A stretch of 64,000 nt of DNA from an uncultured Eggerthellaceae bacterium (GTDB taxonomy: Bacteria > Actinomycetota > Coriobacteriia > Coriobacteriales > Eggerthellaceae), in NCBI GenBank assembly GCA_947566075.1, contig CANOIM010000003.1, positions 62,001 to 126,000 on the forward strand. The letters run 5' to 3'. Shown here piece after piece: positions 29,971 through 39,127 of this stretch (its first letter is position 1; every line of letters begins with the position of its first letter). Position numbers and translations under genes: made by a program. The notes under the pieces are model-generated. The model had not been told where the DNA came from. It was given only the letters and a program-made list of their open reading frames with translations, and searched no databases.

Positions 29971-29986
29971 CGTCCCCGTTGTCCCT
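29971..29986. repeat. Partial copy of the palindromic repeat
   Basis: ACGTCCCCGTTGTCCC, identical to the outer end of the right arm of the 53949-54016 element, begins one base after the kinase stop codon. Nothing of the other arm remains. It is a relic or a minimal copy. Confidence 0.6.
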
Positions 29987-30175
29987 GCGTTACGATTCAT
30001 TTGCGTGTAGCACAACGATTCCATGAACCTATGATGTTTTTGTGAACGGTACGGGTAAAAGGTGCTAACGGCACCAAAACCTAGACATTCTCGCTGCTAT
30101 CTGCTCCTCATGCCGTCAGAATGGGCGCCATTGGTATCTTTGGGGATACAAATGTTCGAATAAAAGGAGCAGATT

Positions 30176-33100
30176 ATGGACGTCTGCAAGACTGTCGCAG
30201 GCAGGCTCACTGCCATGCTGCTGGCGCTTGCCCTTGCGCTCGCCTCCAATGGCACTGCCTTCATTGCGGTGGCCGAGGCAGAGCCCCTATCGGTAAGCTC
30301 CGGGGCAGCTCAGGAAGACGCTTCCCCAGGGGAGGCGCCCGAAGAGGAGGCCGTTCCACCTTCCGGGGAAGAGGATGAGCCTGCGGGTGAGACCCCCAGT
30401 GCGCCCTCGGGAGATGCTGATGGGGGCACCCCCAGCGAAGGCTCTGGGGAGCCTGATGGCGGAGCTGTGCCTCCTGCAGAAGTGACGCCAGATGGCCCGG
30501 AAGAGGATGAAACGCCTTTGCCTGAGCTTGAAGAGGGCAAGGCTCAGATCCGTTTCACCAACGCAGAAGATGCTCGGGTCTCTGTGGCCCATGCTGAGGG
30601 GTCTGCTTCTTCGGTGGATGTGGTGGAAGGCGAAGCGTTCCCCTTCACTGCTACGGTGCCGGATGACCTGCGCCTTGAGGCTGCCCATGTTGCCTCCCTC
30701 TGCTATGCTGAGGCGGCGGATGAGGACACTGCCCCTGCAGAGATGACCTTCTTCCAGGGGGATCTGCCCCTTCCAGAGCCAACGGTTGCCGAAGGCGTTG
30801 CCGCCTATGAGCTGTCCATCCCCGCTGAGGTCATCCATGCTTTCGTGGAGGTCACCTTCGAAACCGTGCCCGCGGATGCCGTCTCCTCCTGGGAAGAAGT
30901 GCTCAACGCCTTCACCGAGGGGAAGAATGCCAAGCTGGTCGCAGAGATAGAGCTCACTCAGAACAGCCCGGCGGCAGTGCTCAGCGGAGGCAAAGAGGTC
31001 ATCCTCGATCTGAATGGCCATAGCATCAAGGGGACTGGCAAGCCCTCCCTTGAGAGCCTGTTCGTGGTGGAGGACGGCTCAACGCTCACCTTCGCTGACT
31101 CTGGTGGCCAGGCGGATGCCCCTGGAGACATTGCTGCTCAGCGTGCCAATGGCACCTTCGGTATGACCCGGACGACGGAACCCGTTGGGACCTTCTCAAC
31201 TGTACGGGATGCGGGCAAGCGTTCGGAGATGAACAGCAGCGGTGATTCCCTTACCTATTACACAGCCTCTTCTGTGTCTGAATACACGGGTAGGACCGCG
31301 GAGACCCTCCAGCGCAACACCATCACCATTGAGGGCAAGCATGTCGAAGGCGGTATCGGATCGGTCTACGCCAATGGCGGCATCCAAGCGCTCATCACAG
31401 CCACCGGTGGGTCTACGGTGAACATCACAGGAGGTCTTTTCGAGAACGATGGAGTCAAGAACGGTGAGGGGATGACCGTTCGGGTAACTGGTTCAACCCT
31501 CACCATGACGGGTGGTCTCATCTGGAGCAGCCATGCTAAGGACCTTGCGGGGGCCGCCGTGCGCGCCTTCGCCCAGAGCACCGTCAATGTGGTCGGTGAT
31601 GCTGTCATGGCGGGGAACAAGGCTGAGACCAACGGTGGCGCCATCTATGCCGAAGGTTCCACCGTCAACCTCTCAGGTAGCGCGGTACTGGCCGGAAACG
31701 AAGCCACCAGCACAGCGGCGCTCAGCGAAGAGGCCATGCCCACCAAGGGCAACGGCGGTGCCATCTACCTGACCCAAAGGAAGGCCAGTCGAGGCGCCAG
31801 CCTTTCGATCCAAGGCAATGTGGATATCGCAGGGAATGCTGCTCAGTACAATGGCGGTGGCATCTATGGGGCTGAAGCTTCTGTGGATGTCTCTATGGCA
31901 GGTCGAGGCAGCCAACTCTACCTCAGCTGCAACAGGACGGAATGGTCTCCGCTGGGCGAAGGGGATCCCGTCTATGCCCAAGCTAATCTGCCCACCATGG
32001 GAGGGGGAGGCATCCTCACCTTCGGAGCGTTGAAGCTGGACGGTGGCTTCATTACGGGCAATCTATCCAGTGACGGAGGCGGTGGCGTCATGTTCCCCAC
32101 CACCACCGGATACCTAGAGATGACGGGAAGCACCGTGGCCTCCAACTATGCAAAGTCCAGCGAAGGCGGTGGCCTGTACTGCCGCACCAGTGGTCACGAC
32201 GAGAAGGGCAAGCGCAAGGATAAGAGCACCATCTATTCAGGCTATATCACCAACAACCGCACTGATACTTCCTTTGATTATGGTGGGGGCGGCCTATTCA
32301 TCTCCAACGGGAGCAATGACCGCGGTTATCTGGCCGTCTTCGATCCTATCGTCACCAGCAACACGGCTCAGGGCTATGGGGGTGGGATCGCAGGCTGCAA
32401 GAACGCGGTTACCATCAGCAGCAGTGCAGCCGTGTTCAAGAACACTGCCGAAGAGAAGAACAACACCAACAATGCTTCCATCCAGTTGGGAGACGGCTAT
32501 GGCAAGGTCATCAAGGAGAAGTTCTCTCAAGCCCTCGGGTCAGCCAAGCATTCGTCTGACATCTTCTCGGCTAAGGAGAGCACCGTCTATGACCGCATGC
32601 TGGGCGGCGGCAGCAGCCATTGGAGCGGCTATATGAGCGGTTCTGCCGCTGACGTGAAGCGCAATGAGAATGACCTGCGCGAAGGCGTCATGTATAACGG
32701 CGCAAACGAAGCCACTCTCAGCGGCCTTAAAGAGCTGGGGTCCGTTAATCACACGTTCCACAATACGTTCGACCACACCCTGAACACCACGGTCTATCAG
32801 ATCCCGAACGGGGCCTTCCCCCAAGACGTTACGGGAGCGAAGGATCCGGTGGCTCGGGTGCACACCAAGAAGGTGATCGCACTCACGGCCAATCCCTCTC
32901 AGGCTGACATCACGAAGGCCTATGAAGCAGCCCAGGCCAACCTCTTCATCACGGGCAATCACTCCAACGTGAATGGGGGCGGTATCGCCATCAATGGCGA
33001 AGGGGTGGTGGGGCACAACCCGAAGACCCCAGAGCCTACCCTTGGCTCGCTCACCATCACCAAGACCATAGACACCTCGAAAGAGGAGTTCAACCCGGAA

Positions 33101-33634
33101 ACGGGTGCCATCACCGTGGTCTTCGACATCCAGCGCTTCGCCAGCAAGCGGGCCTATGATGAGGGGGATGAGCCCCTGGACACCTTCGAGCGCACGCTCA
33201 CCTTCGATGAGAGCGACTTAGGGCAGGACGGCAAGCTGATCTGCAAATCCATCATCTTCGATAACCTCAAGACGGATATGTTCTTCGTCATCACCGAACG
33301 CACCGGTGAGGGCAACTTCGAGTTCGGTAGCGTTGGCTCTAACGGCATCAACGCTGATACCTCCTCGGGGCCGCGGGCCGAGGTGTCCATCCGGGTCAAC
33401 GCCGACCAAGCGCTTCAGGATGGCAAGCACTTCGTGAAGGTCTCCTTCACCAACACCTTCAAGGATAAACACGTCTACGCGAAGAGCAAGGTGAACCGCT
33501 ATACCAAAGATGAGAACGGCGAATACACCTGGAGCGAATACGTGCAGGTCGATCCGGACGAAGACATAGATTACAGCGAATCCAGCACGGTGCCCAAAGA
33601 GGAAGAAGACCCGGCACCCCATGTTCAGGGGTAA
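30176..33634 (+). CDS. Copy A gene 1: large beta-helix surface adhesin
   Basis: The 1152-residue exported protein has a signal peptide (TAMLLALALALASNG, cleavage near 37), an acidic Pro/Gly/Glu-rich linker (about 40-125), an Ig-like segment, and a long region (about 290-800) of repeated NGGAIYAEGSTVNLSGSAVL-type turns, as in right-handed beta-helix proteins. C-terminal to this is an Ig/SpaA-like domain (LTITKTIDTSKEEF to FTNTFKD), then NRYT and a short acidic tail. There is no LPxTG or membrane anchor, so it is presumably held by partner proteins. It is clearly paralogous to the gene at 46311. AAAGGAG precedes the ATG. It leads a five-gene operon. Confidence 0.82.
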   Translation: MDVCKTVAGRLTAMLLALALALASNGTAFIAVAEAEPLSVSSGAAQEDASPGEAPEEEAVPPSGEEDEPAGETPSAPSGDADGGTPSEGSGEPDGGAVPPAEVTPDGPEEDETPLPELEEGKAQIRFTNAEDARVSVAHAEGSASSVDVVEGEAFPFTATVPDDLRLEAAHVASLCYAEAADEDTAPAEMTFFQGDLPLPEPTVAEGVAAYELSIPAEVIHAFVEVTFETVPADAVSSWEEVLNAFTEGKNAKLVAEIELTQNSPAAVLSGGKEVILDLNGHSIKGTGKPSLESLFVVEDGSTLTFADSGGQADAPGDIAAQRANGTFGMTRTTEPVGTFSTVRDAGKRSEMNSSGDSLTYYTASSVSEYTGRTAETLQRNTITIEGKHVEGGIGSVYANGGIQALITATGGSTVNITGGLFENDGVKNGEGMTVRVTGSTLTMTGGLIWSSHAKDLAGAAVRAFAQSTVNVVGDAVMAGNKAETNGGAIYAEGSTVNLSGSAVLAGNEATSTAALSEEAMPTKGNGGAIYLTQRKASRGASLSIQGNVDIAGNAAQYNGGGIYGAEASVDVSMAGRGSQLYLSCNRTEWSPLGEGDPVYAQANLPTMGGGGILTFGALKLDGGFITGNLSSDGGGGVMFPTTTGYLEMTGSTVASNYAKSSEGGGLYCRTSGHDEKGKRKDKSTIYSGYITNNRTDTSFDYGGGGLFISNGSNDRGYLAVFDPIVTSNTAQGYGGGIAGCKNAVTISSSAAVFKNTAEEKNNTNNASIQLGDGYGKVIKEKFSQALGSAKHSSDIFSAKESTVYDRMLGGGSSHWSGYMSGSAADVKRNENDLREGVMYNGANEATLSGLKELGSVNHTFHNTFDHTLNTTVYQIPNGAFPQDVTGAKDPVARVHTKKVIALTANPSQADITKAYEAAQANLFITGNHSNVNGGGIAINGEGVVGHNPKTPEPTLGSLTITKTIDTSKEEFNPETGAITVVFDIQRFASKRAYDEGDEPLDTFERTLTFDESDLGQDGKLICKSIIFDNLKTDMFFVITERTGEGNFEFGSVGSNGINADTSSGPRAEVSIRVNADQALQDGKHFVKVSFTNTFKDKHVYAKSKVNRYTKDENGEYTWSEYVQVDPDEDIDYSESSTVPKEEEDPAPHVQG

Positions 33635-33646
33635 GGAGGCCGAACC

Positions 33647-34306
33647 ATGAAGAACCTCAGTTCCAAAGGGCGCATCGGGTTGGCTGCGGTGGCAGCGGCG
33701 TTGTGCGTGTGCGTGGGGGTGGGCAGCGCCTTGGCCTACTACTCTGACACCACCTCAGCCCAGGGTACGCTGCCCTACGATGCCAGCAGACCCAAGACTG
33801 ATATCACCGAAGAACATGATCCCAACGGCCCCACGAACAAGGTGATCACCGTCGCCAACCAGAAGGACGTGGTGTCCTTGGTCCGCGTGAAGCTCTACTT
33901 CGCCAACCAGGATGTCACGGTCATCGCATCGGGACAGGATTGGGCTAAGGGCTCAGATGGGTGGCTCTACTATACCCAGCCCCTCCAAGCGAAGGGCAGC
34001 GTGACATCCCAGCTGCTGGCTGCGGTGAAGATAGCCTCGCCTACGTTCCCCTCCTTTGACATCACCGTGGAGGAACAGGCCGTTCCAGCCCTTTGGGATG
34101 AAGAGCAGGGGTGCTACAAGGGCAAGTTCGCCACGGCTGGGGCTGATGGGGACGGAACAGCAGAGGTGCTCATGGCTGAGCTGGTCCCCTTGGGAGAGGG
34201 GATCCAGCTTGAGGGAGCGGGCCCTCAGAAGCCTGCTGCTGATCAAGAAGCAGTTGCCTTCGAAGAAGGCGTGCCCGAAGGCAGTGCAGCCAAGGAGGTA
34301 GACTGA
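33647..34306 (+). CDS. Copy A gene 2: TasA/CalY-like SipW-type exported protein
   Basis: The 219-residue product has an N-terminal hydrophobic segment ending in GSALAYYSDTTSAQG, the hallmark of SipW-dependent signal peptides in TasA and camelysin relatives. The rest is beta-rich (VVSLVRVKLYFANQDV, then GWLYYTQPLQAKG). TasA-like proteins polymerise into extracellular fibres; here that is inference. It starts 12 bases after the adhesin and overlaps gene 3 by one base (TGATG). The paralogue is at 50127. Confidence 0.78.
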   Translation: MKNLSSKGRIGLAAVAAALCVCVGVGSALAYYSDTTSAQGTLPYDASRPKTDITEEHDPNGPTNKVITVANQKDVVSLVRVKLYFANQDVTVIASGQDWAKGSDGWLYYTQPLQAKGSVTSQLLAAVKIASPTFPSFDITVEEQAVPALWDEEQGCYKGKFATAGADGDGTAEVLMAELVPLGEGIQLEGAGPQKPAADQEAVAFEEGVPEGSAAKEVD

Positions 34307-35199
34307 TGGTGCATGAGGATCGTTCCATCTCAGCGCGTACGCTGGTCCTGCTGGGTGCCGCCGTCCTATGCTGTGCGCTGGGGCTTGCGGGAGCCATTGG
34401 CACCACCCAGGCCCAGCTCACCTATCACAGCCAGGAGCATCGGGCTGATATCGAACAGACCCACCTGGGGATAGCGCTGATAGAGAAGACCGGCTCTGAG
34501 ATCCTCTCCGGCGAGTCCCCCTGGCGCGTAGTGGCGAAGGGGGAGGCTGCGGGGACCCAAGACATCCAGATAGCAGAGGGCAAGGAAGGCAAGCTCCTCG
34601 CGGAGGTTCGCCCTGATGCGGAAGGCAACGCTGCTTCAGATCTTCTCATACTGGGCGGGGATGCCCACATGGTCCCTGGCAAGACCTATCCGGAGGCGGT
34701 GTCGGTGCGCAACGCCTCGGCTGACCAAGAAGGCTATGTGCGCGTGACCCTGCGCCGGTACTGGTCTGACGATGCGGGGAACAAGCTCCCCACTGTTGAC
34801 CCGGCTCTCATAGAACTGGATATCAATGACGAAGCGGGGGATGCCTGGGTCTTCTCGGAAGGGGAATCCACGCCCGAGCGGCTGGTGTACTACCTGAAGG
34901 AGCGGTTGCCCAGTGCCCAGGATGCAGCCTACGGGGACCCTCAGCCGCTCATCACCGGAGTGCGCTTGTCTTCGGCGGTGGCTGAGAGGTCCTTCGAAGA
35001 GCTGCTGGATCAGCTGGGGCTGATGGTCACCACCACCGATGAGAACGGGAAGAACCCCGTTACCACCGCATCATTGAAGGTGAACCTGTTCGCCCAGGTT
35101 GATGCCGTCCAAACCCATAACGCTCCCCAAGCTGCGAAGAGCGCCTGGGGGGTTGATGTGGACCGGCTGGGGCTTTCATGGGGAAGGGAAGAGGTATAG
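34306..35199 (+). CDS. Copy A gene 3: exported protein with SipW-like N-terminus
   Basis: The 297-residue protein has a hydrophobic segment near residues 10-33, then AQLTYHSQEHRADIEQTHLG, which strongly matches the paralogue at 50729 (AQLTAYSEEHRADIEQTHLG). The remainder is beta-rich: VSVRNASADQEGYVRVTLRRYW, and a C-terminal AKSAWGVDVDRLGLSWG that is nearly identical in copy B. It probably belongs to the SipW-processed fibre or accessory class. I know no defined function. It is directly followed by gene 4 with no gap. Confidence 0.7.
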   Translation: MVHEDRSISARTLVLLGAAVLCCALGLAGAIGTTQAQLTYHSQEHRADIEQTHLGIALIEKTGSEILSGESPWRVVAKGEAAGTQDIQIAEGKEGKLLAEVRPDAEGNAASDLLILGGDAHMVPGKTYPEAVSVRNASADQEGYVRVTLRRYWSDDAGNKLPTVDPALIELDINDEAGDAWVFSEGESTPERLVYYLKERLPSAQDAAYGDPQPLITGVRLSSAVAERSFEELLDQLGLMVTTTDENGKNPVTTASLKVNLFAQVDAVQTHNAPQAAKSAWGVDVDRLGLSWGREEV

Positions 35200-36084
35200 A
35201 TGAAGCGGTTCTCTAAGATAGCAGGGGCGGTAGGCAGCTGTGCGCTGGCGCTGAGCCTCATGGCTCCCATGGCGGCGCTGGCTGCGCCAAGCGGGGCGGC
35301 TTCGGTAGACCCGTTCGCCAGCCGCACGCTCAAAGAGGCCCAGTGGACGGTCACCTTCACGGGCAGCGCCATGACCTCTGATGAGGATTTGCGTCAGATG
35401 GTCCAAGGCCTTCAGCCGGGGGATGGTGCCGAATTCCATATCACCTTGGTGAACGATTGCAGCCAGGAAGTGGATTGGTGGGTGCGCAATGCCATCCAAG
35501 ATTCCATGGAAGGCCAGAACAGCCTCGAGGAGGGCGGCACCAACACCGGGGGAGCCTACACCTACGAACTGGTCTACCATGACCCTGATGAAGCAGAGCC
35601 GGTGCTGCTCTACACCAACGCGAACGTGGGCGGTGACGATGCCACGGCTGGGGCCTCTTCAGATCCTGCCCGGGCTCGGGCGGCCACACAGGAAGAGGGA
35701 AGCGGTTCGGGAGGCCTCTTCAATGCTACTCAAGATTCCGGGATGGAAGACTATTTCCATTTGGATACCTTCCGCCCCTATGAGACCCGCAGCATGGTCT
35801 TGAGGATGGCCATAGACGGCGAGACCCACACCAACAACTATTTCGACACCGATGCCGGGGCGCTCATCCAGTACGCAGCTGAGCCGGTGGCCTCCGATAC
35901 CATCACCTATCTGCAAGAGCCTGACCGCTATAACTATCAGGTGGAGGGGGATCCGCTTCCCCAGACCGGTGACCTGCTGCCTACGCTCACCATCCTCTGC
36001 TTGCTGCTGGGGTGCCTCCTCTTGGCGGTGGGCGCGGCAAGCTACCTGAATGACCTCAAGGGCAAGAAGGAGGCGCGCTCATGA
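35200..36084 (+). CDS. Copy A gene 4: LPQTGD cell-wall-anchored protein
   Basis: The 294-residue protein has a signal peptide (about 1-28), a conserved middle part (WTVTFTGSAM, LQPGDGAEFHITLVND, DWWVRNAI, LFNATQDSGMEDYFHLDTF, ETHTNNYFDTDAGALIQYA), and a classical sortase signal: LPQTGD at about residue 253, a hydrophobic segment, then KGKKEARS. It is therefore probably linked to peptidoglycan by a sortase encoded elsewhere. The paralogue at 51505 shares all these blocks. It may be the wall anchor for the operon's fibre. Its stop overlaps gene 5 by 4 bases. Confidence 0.82.
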   Translation: MKRFSKIAGAVGSCALALSLMAPMAALAAPSGAASVDPFASRTLKEAQWTVTFTGSAMTSDEDLRQMVQGLQPGDGAEFHITLVNDCSQEVDWWVRNAIQDSMEGQNSLEEGGTNTGGAYTYELVYHDPDEAEPVLLYTNANVGGDDATAGASSDPARARAATQEEGSGSGGLFNATQDSGMEDYFHLDTFRPYETRSMVLRMAIDGETHTNNYFDTDAGALIQYAAEPVASDTITYLQEPDRYNYQVEGDPLPQTGDLLPTLTILCLLLGCLLLAVGAASYLNDLKGKKEARS

Positions 36085-37097
36085 ACGCCCTCAAACGATT
36101 GACAGCGGCTTTCATGGCCGGGGTCCTCACCTGCGCCCTAGGGGCAGCTCCGGCCTTCGCTGTCACCCCTGACCTTCCGGCGCCTTCCTACCAGGTGGCC
36201 CTCTATGCGGGAGGTCAAGGTACCTTCTCTGCTGAGGGGCTCCCCGCTGGTTGGGTGCTCTCTGAGGATGGCACTGCCTTGCATGCACAGGTGGATGCCG
36301 TGGCTCCTTCCGCAGTCAGCTTCGATGGGATACAGGTGGGTCTGGGCGAAGAGAGCCCCTACTATGTCAAGGGAGTGCGCCCTGCTGCGAAGAACAACGG
36401 CTACCAGAAGTACTATGTGGGTGGTGCCAGCGAAGCCAGCGTGCTCTCGGGCTCGGTGACCGTGGGTCAGGACGAGGATTACGTCGTGGCCTACGGGCTC
36501 AAGTCCCAGCGCGTTCCCTGCACGGTTCGCTATGTAGATGCCCAGGGGGTCCCCATCGCTCCGAATGCCACGTTCATCGGCGACGTGGGGGACGTTCCGG
36601 CACCGGTAGCCGCCTATGTGGAAGGCTATCTGCCCCGGGCCAATACCGTCACCAAGACGCTCGTATCCAACCAGGCTGAGAACGTGCTCACCTTCAACTA
36701 TGTGCGCGTGGCTGGTTCGACCACCGTGCTCTTGCCCGGCAACATCATCGCCATCGTCACACCTGCGGGTGAGACCATCCCTGTGGTGCCGGTGGGGATT
36801 CCGGCGGCAGGGGCCGAAGGGGCGGGGGAGGCAGTGCCCGTCACGGCAGCCGATGGCACGGTCATCCTGGATGATGCCGGTACGCCTCTGGCGGCACCTG
36901 TGGCTGAGGAAAGCCTGGATGATGCAGAAACCCCGCTGGCCAGCGGTGCTGATCTGACCACCCAGGACCAACCGGTCTCAGAGCCCTTCGCGGCCATTCC
37001 CCTTGCCTCCTGGCTCGTTCCTGCGGGCATCGGTTCTGCGGCCGCAGGGCTCATCCTGTTCCTGGTCCTTCTATTGCGCCAGCGTCGCAAGGGGTGA
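36081..37097 (+). CDS. Copy A gene 5: MucBP-like protein with C-terminal membrane anchor
   Basis: The 338-residue protein has a signal peptide ending near ALGAAPAFA, an N-terminal beta domain (YQVALYAGGQGTFSAEG), a MucBP-like module (VRYVDAQGVPIAPNATF to AENVLTFNYV, about 150-215), a linker with SLDDAETPLAS, and a C-terminal hydrophobic helix followed by RQRRKG. There is no LPxTG. The DDxETPL motif before the anchor recurs in other proteins of the island. The paralogue is at 52433. It ends the operon; a promoter-like site follows for the next gene. Confidence 0.75.
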   Translation: MNALKRLTAAFMAGVLTCALGAAPAFAVTPDLPAPSYQVALYAGGQGTFSAEGLPAGWVLSEDGTALHAQVDAVAPSAVSFDGIQVGLGEESPYYVKGVRPAAKNNGYQKYYVGGASEASVLSGSVTVGQDEDYVVAYGLKSQRVPCTVRYVDAQGVPIAPNATFIGDVGDVPAPVAAYVEGYLPRANTVTKTLVSNQAENVLTFNYVRVAGSTTVLLPGNIIAIVTPAGETIPVVPVGIPAAGAEGAGEAVPVTAADGTVILDDAGTPLAAPVAEESLDDAETPLASGADLTTQDQPVSEPFAAIPLASWLVPAGIGSAAAGLILFLVLLLRQRRKG

Positions 37098-37115
37098 CAG
37101 GCGTATCATGCTGAG

Positions 37116-37143
37116 TGGCAAATAATGGCTGTGCCCCTATAAT
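37116..37143 (+). promoter_or_regulatory. Putative promoter for the 37197 gene
   Basis: A perfect TATAAT (37138-37143) lies within CCCCTATAATGGGG, with a weak -35 TGGCAA (37116-37121) 16 bases upstream. The gene start is 54 bases downstream, consistent with a short 5' leader. Confidence 0.45.
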
Positions 37144-37196
37144 GGGGAGGTAATATCCGCGCGGGTACGGGTTTTCCGGGGAACAGGATCGCGTCC

Positions 37197-37685
37197 ATGC
37201 GAAAGGGAAACTGGCTTGTCATAGCTATCCTCTTGGGGGCATCTCTGCTGTTCCTCATCATGTGGCAGCACTTCGGCTTCAACCTGATCCATAGCGTTGA
37301 CCTGGTCATCACCATCTTCTGGTGGGCGGTCATCCTAGGCGTTTGCGTTGCCATCAAGATGGCTGAGGAGAAGCGCCGCCAAAGCGTGCGCACGGCGTTC
37401 TTGGCACCCGGGCTCATCTACAATTCCGAATCGGGGATCATACGGGTACCCTCTGATGAAGATATGGTACCCGCCCTTCAGCAAGTGCTGGCGGACCTTC
37501 GCTATGACATGGTCAAGGCAGAGGTCCCCAAGGATTCCCATATCCGCTTCAACTACGTGGTGCGCACCAACCGGTTCGCCCAAGAAGGGGACCAGTGGAC
37601 AGGAGAGCTGGTGAAGGTGTGCGCTCCGGCGCATCCCAAGCCCTTCAAGAACCGCGAAGAGCTGGCCTCGCTCTTGGAGGAATAG
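37197..37685 (+). CDS. Small two-TM membrane protein, unknown
   Basis: The 162-residue protein has two adjacent membrane segments in the first 58 residues (WLVIAILLGASLLFLIMW and VDLVITIFWWAVILGVCVAI), then a soluble part with a VPALQQVLADLRY helix and a short C-terminal acidic end. I do not recognise the family. It stands alone after the copy A operon and is convergent with the wHTH gene, under a TATAAT promoter. Confidence 0.6.
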   Translation: MRKGNWLVIAILLGASLLFLIMWQHFGFNLIHSVDLVITIFWWAVILGVCVAIKMAEEKRRQSVRTAFLAPGLIYNSESGIIRVPSDEDMVPALQQVLADLRYDMVKAEVPKDSHIRFNYVVRTNRFAQEGDQWTGELVKVCAPAHPKPFKNREELASLLEE

Positions 37686-37709
37686 CAGCGCGAAGGGCCG
37701 TTCCCTGGG

Positions 37710-38384
37710 TTACCTCAACACCTTCCAATAACCCGCTTTGTTGGATCCTACCCGCTTGATGAACCCGTGGTCTTTAAGGCGCTTGAAAGACCGCCGGATG
37801 GTGCTCTCGCTCACCTTCAAGAGATCTGCGATGCGCGGGGCGGGAACGCGCCCATTCGTCTTCAGCACCTTCAGAACGTATTCATCGGTGATGGTCAGGT
37901 CAAGCTCTTCGGCAGCTGCGATAGACCGCTCTTCGAAGGTCTGACCGATGGGTTCTGCAGACCTTGATGAAAAAGCCCCTTGTTTGCCCTTGGGGTTCCT
38001 GCGCCTCTCGGGGGCCAGAGCGGAAGAGGCCTGGATGCGGCCCTTGAGCTCTGCCAGGCTCATGGATTCCGTTCCTTCATCCGTATACAGGTAGTAGATG
38101 CCGTTGTAGGCCACGGGCTCTGTGGAAGCGGGGATATTCACCTCTAGGCTGAGCACAGCCCCCTCCATAACGGGTTCTGTCGTACAAGATATCCCCAGTT
38201 CCTGCAGAACGGTGGAGGGGATGGATTCGAAGGGACGGCGCATGCGGCGGATGCTGAGCGCATGGCGCTTCTCCTCCGAGGGGATGATCAAGCGGCCTCC
38301 TCCTGCATTGCTGATGCCGCAGACAAGGGGCAGCAGGTCGTTGCTCCACTTGGTTCGATGGACGGTGATGCTGTACGTGCCCAT
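37710..38384 (-). CDS. AlbA/Schlafen-like wHTH transcriptional regulator
   Basis: The start is set at the ATG at 38384 (MGTYSITVHRTKW); a further ATG 48 bases upstream is possible. The N-terminal half (SNDLLPLVCGISNAGGGRLI, then VEVNIPASTEPVAYNGIYY in outline) resembles the AlbA_2/Schlafen-type ATP-binding domain of DNA-binding proteins. The C-terminal 60 residues form a winged helix (RIADLLKVSESTIRRSFKRL). It is transcribed away from the 38558 gene, with a perfect 18-base palindrome between them. It is a candidate local regulator of the surface island. Confidence 0.72.
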   Translation of the reverse strand: MGTYSITVHRTKWSNDLLPLVCGISNAGGGRLIIPSEEKRHALSIRRMRRPFESIPSTVLQELGISCTTEPVMEGAVLSLEVNIPASTEPVAYNGIYYLYTDEGTESMSLAELKGRIQASSALAPERRRNPKGKQGAFSSRSAEPIGQTFEERSIAAAEELDLTITDEYVLKVLKTNGRVPAPRIADLLKVSESTIRRSFKRLKDHGFIKRVGSNKAGYWKVLR

Positions 38385-38487
38385 GGGCCCTCGCTCTCGT
38401 TCTGGTGCCGCTGGCAGGCTCAACCCGTGCAATAAGCTATCGTTATCATGTCATTATACCGTCTATTCGCTGGTCTCGGGTGGTCTT

Positions 38488-38505
38488 CCACCCTTAAAAG
38501 GGTGG
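38488..38505. promoter_or_regulatory. Perfect 8+8 palindrome, candidate operator
   Basis: CCACCCTT-AA-AAGGGTGG is a perfect inverted repeat that abuts a GATAAT (38505-38510) hexamer in the divergent region between the wHTH regulator and the 38558 gene. Its position suggests autoregulation or control of the right-hand gene. Confidence 0.5.
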
Positions 38506-38557
38506 ATAATGCCGCCTGGATCAAGGCAGCCTCATCAGTCTTCGAAAGGGAAGCGGT

Positions 38558-38983
38558 ATGAACCATCAGAGCATCAGATCAGATCAGCGCGCCCCGCGAA
38601 CCCTCTGGAGCGGTGTCAGCCTCATCCTCCTTGCGCTGCTGATGGCCCTTGCCCTCGGGGGGCCGCTTGCATGCTGTGATACGGCTTGGGCTGATGAACA
38701 GGATGCGGCCGTGGAAGCAGTGGCCGCAGAAGACGGAGCCGTGCTTGCCGAAGAGGCCATCGAAGATGACGAAACGCCCTTGAGCACCTTTGACGTGCCC
38801 CATTGCTGGACCCACTGGCTCATGGTCAGCGGCATTGTCGTCACTGTCCTGTATGGCGCGGTTGTCGTGCGCCGCCGCCTGGGGCTCTCCCAAGACATCG
38901 ATGACTACCAAGACAACATCCTTGGCCGCACACCCAAAGACGCGCCCCGCTCTGTTCCGCAATACCGTTTGAATCATAGTTAA
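38558..38983 (+). CDS. Small exported protein with C-terminal TM anchor
   Basis: The 141-residue protein has an N-terminal hydrophobic segment (SLILLALLMALALGGPLA), an acidic Ala/Glu stretch ending in EDDETPLSTF, a single C-terminal membrane segment (WLMVSGIVVTVLYGAVVV) and a basic tail (RRRLG) followed by a polar C-terminus. The DDETPL motif just outside the membrane matches copy A gene 5 and copy B gene 5. GAAAGGGAAG precedes the ATG. No enzymatic function is visible; it may be a small surface or assembly component. Confidence 0.6.
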   Translation: MNHQSIRSDQRAPRTLWSGVSLILLALLMALALGGPLACCDTAWADEQDAAVEAVAAEDGAVLAEEAIEDDETPLSTFDVPHCWTHWLMVSGIVVTVLYGAVVVRRRLGLSQDIDDYQDNILGRTPKDAPRSVPQYRLNHS

Positions 38984-39127
38984 CTCTGTAGCCGGGCATC
39001 CGCTTTTGATGCCCGCCATGATCACGTGGTCACTGCGCACCCTGCGTAATTCTCGCGAAGGGCGGCCATGCCCTTCAAGTCTCCCCTCTGAGCATGGTAG
39101 GATATCGCCATAAGGAGGGTGATATCT

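Noticed and set aside
29987..30175. Possible cyclic-di-GMP riboswitch in the copy A leader (GGTGC-TAACG-GCACC hairpin)
   Set aside because: It would fit the upstream cyclic-di-GMP genes, but the conserved GEMM-I blocks were not found, so I only see a short hairpin.
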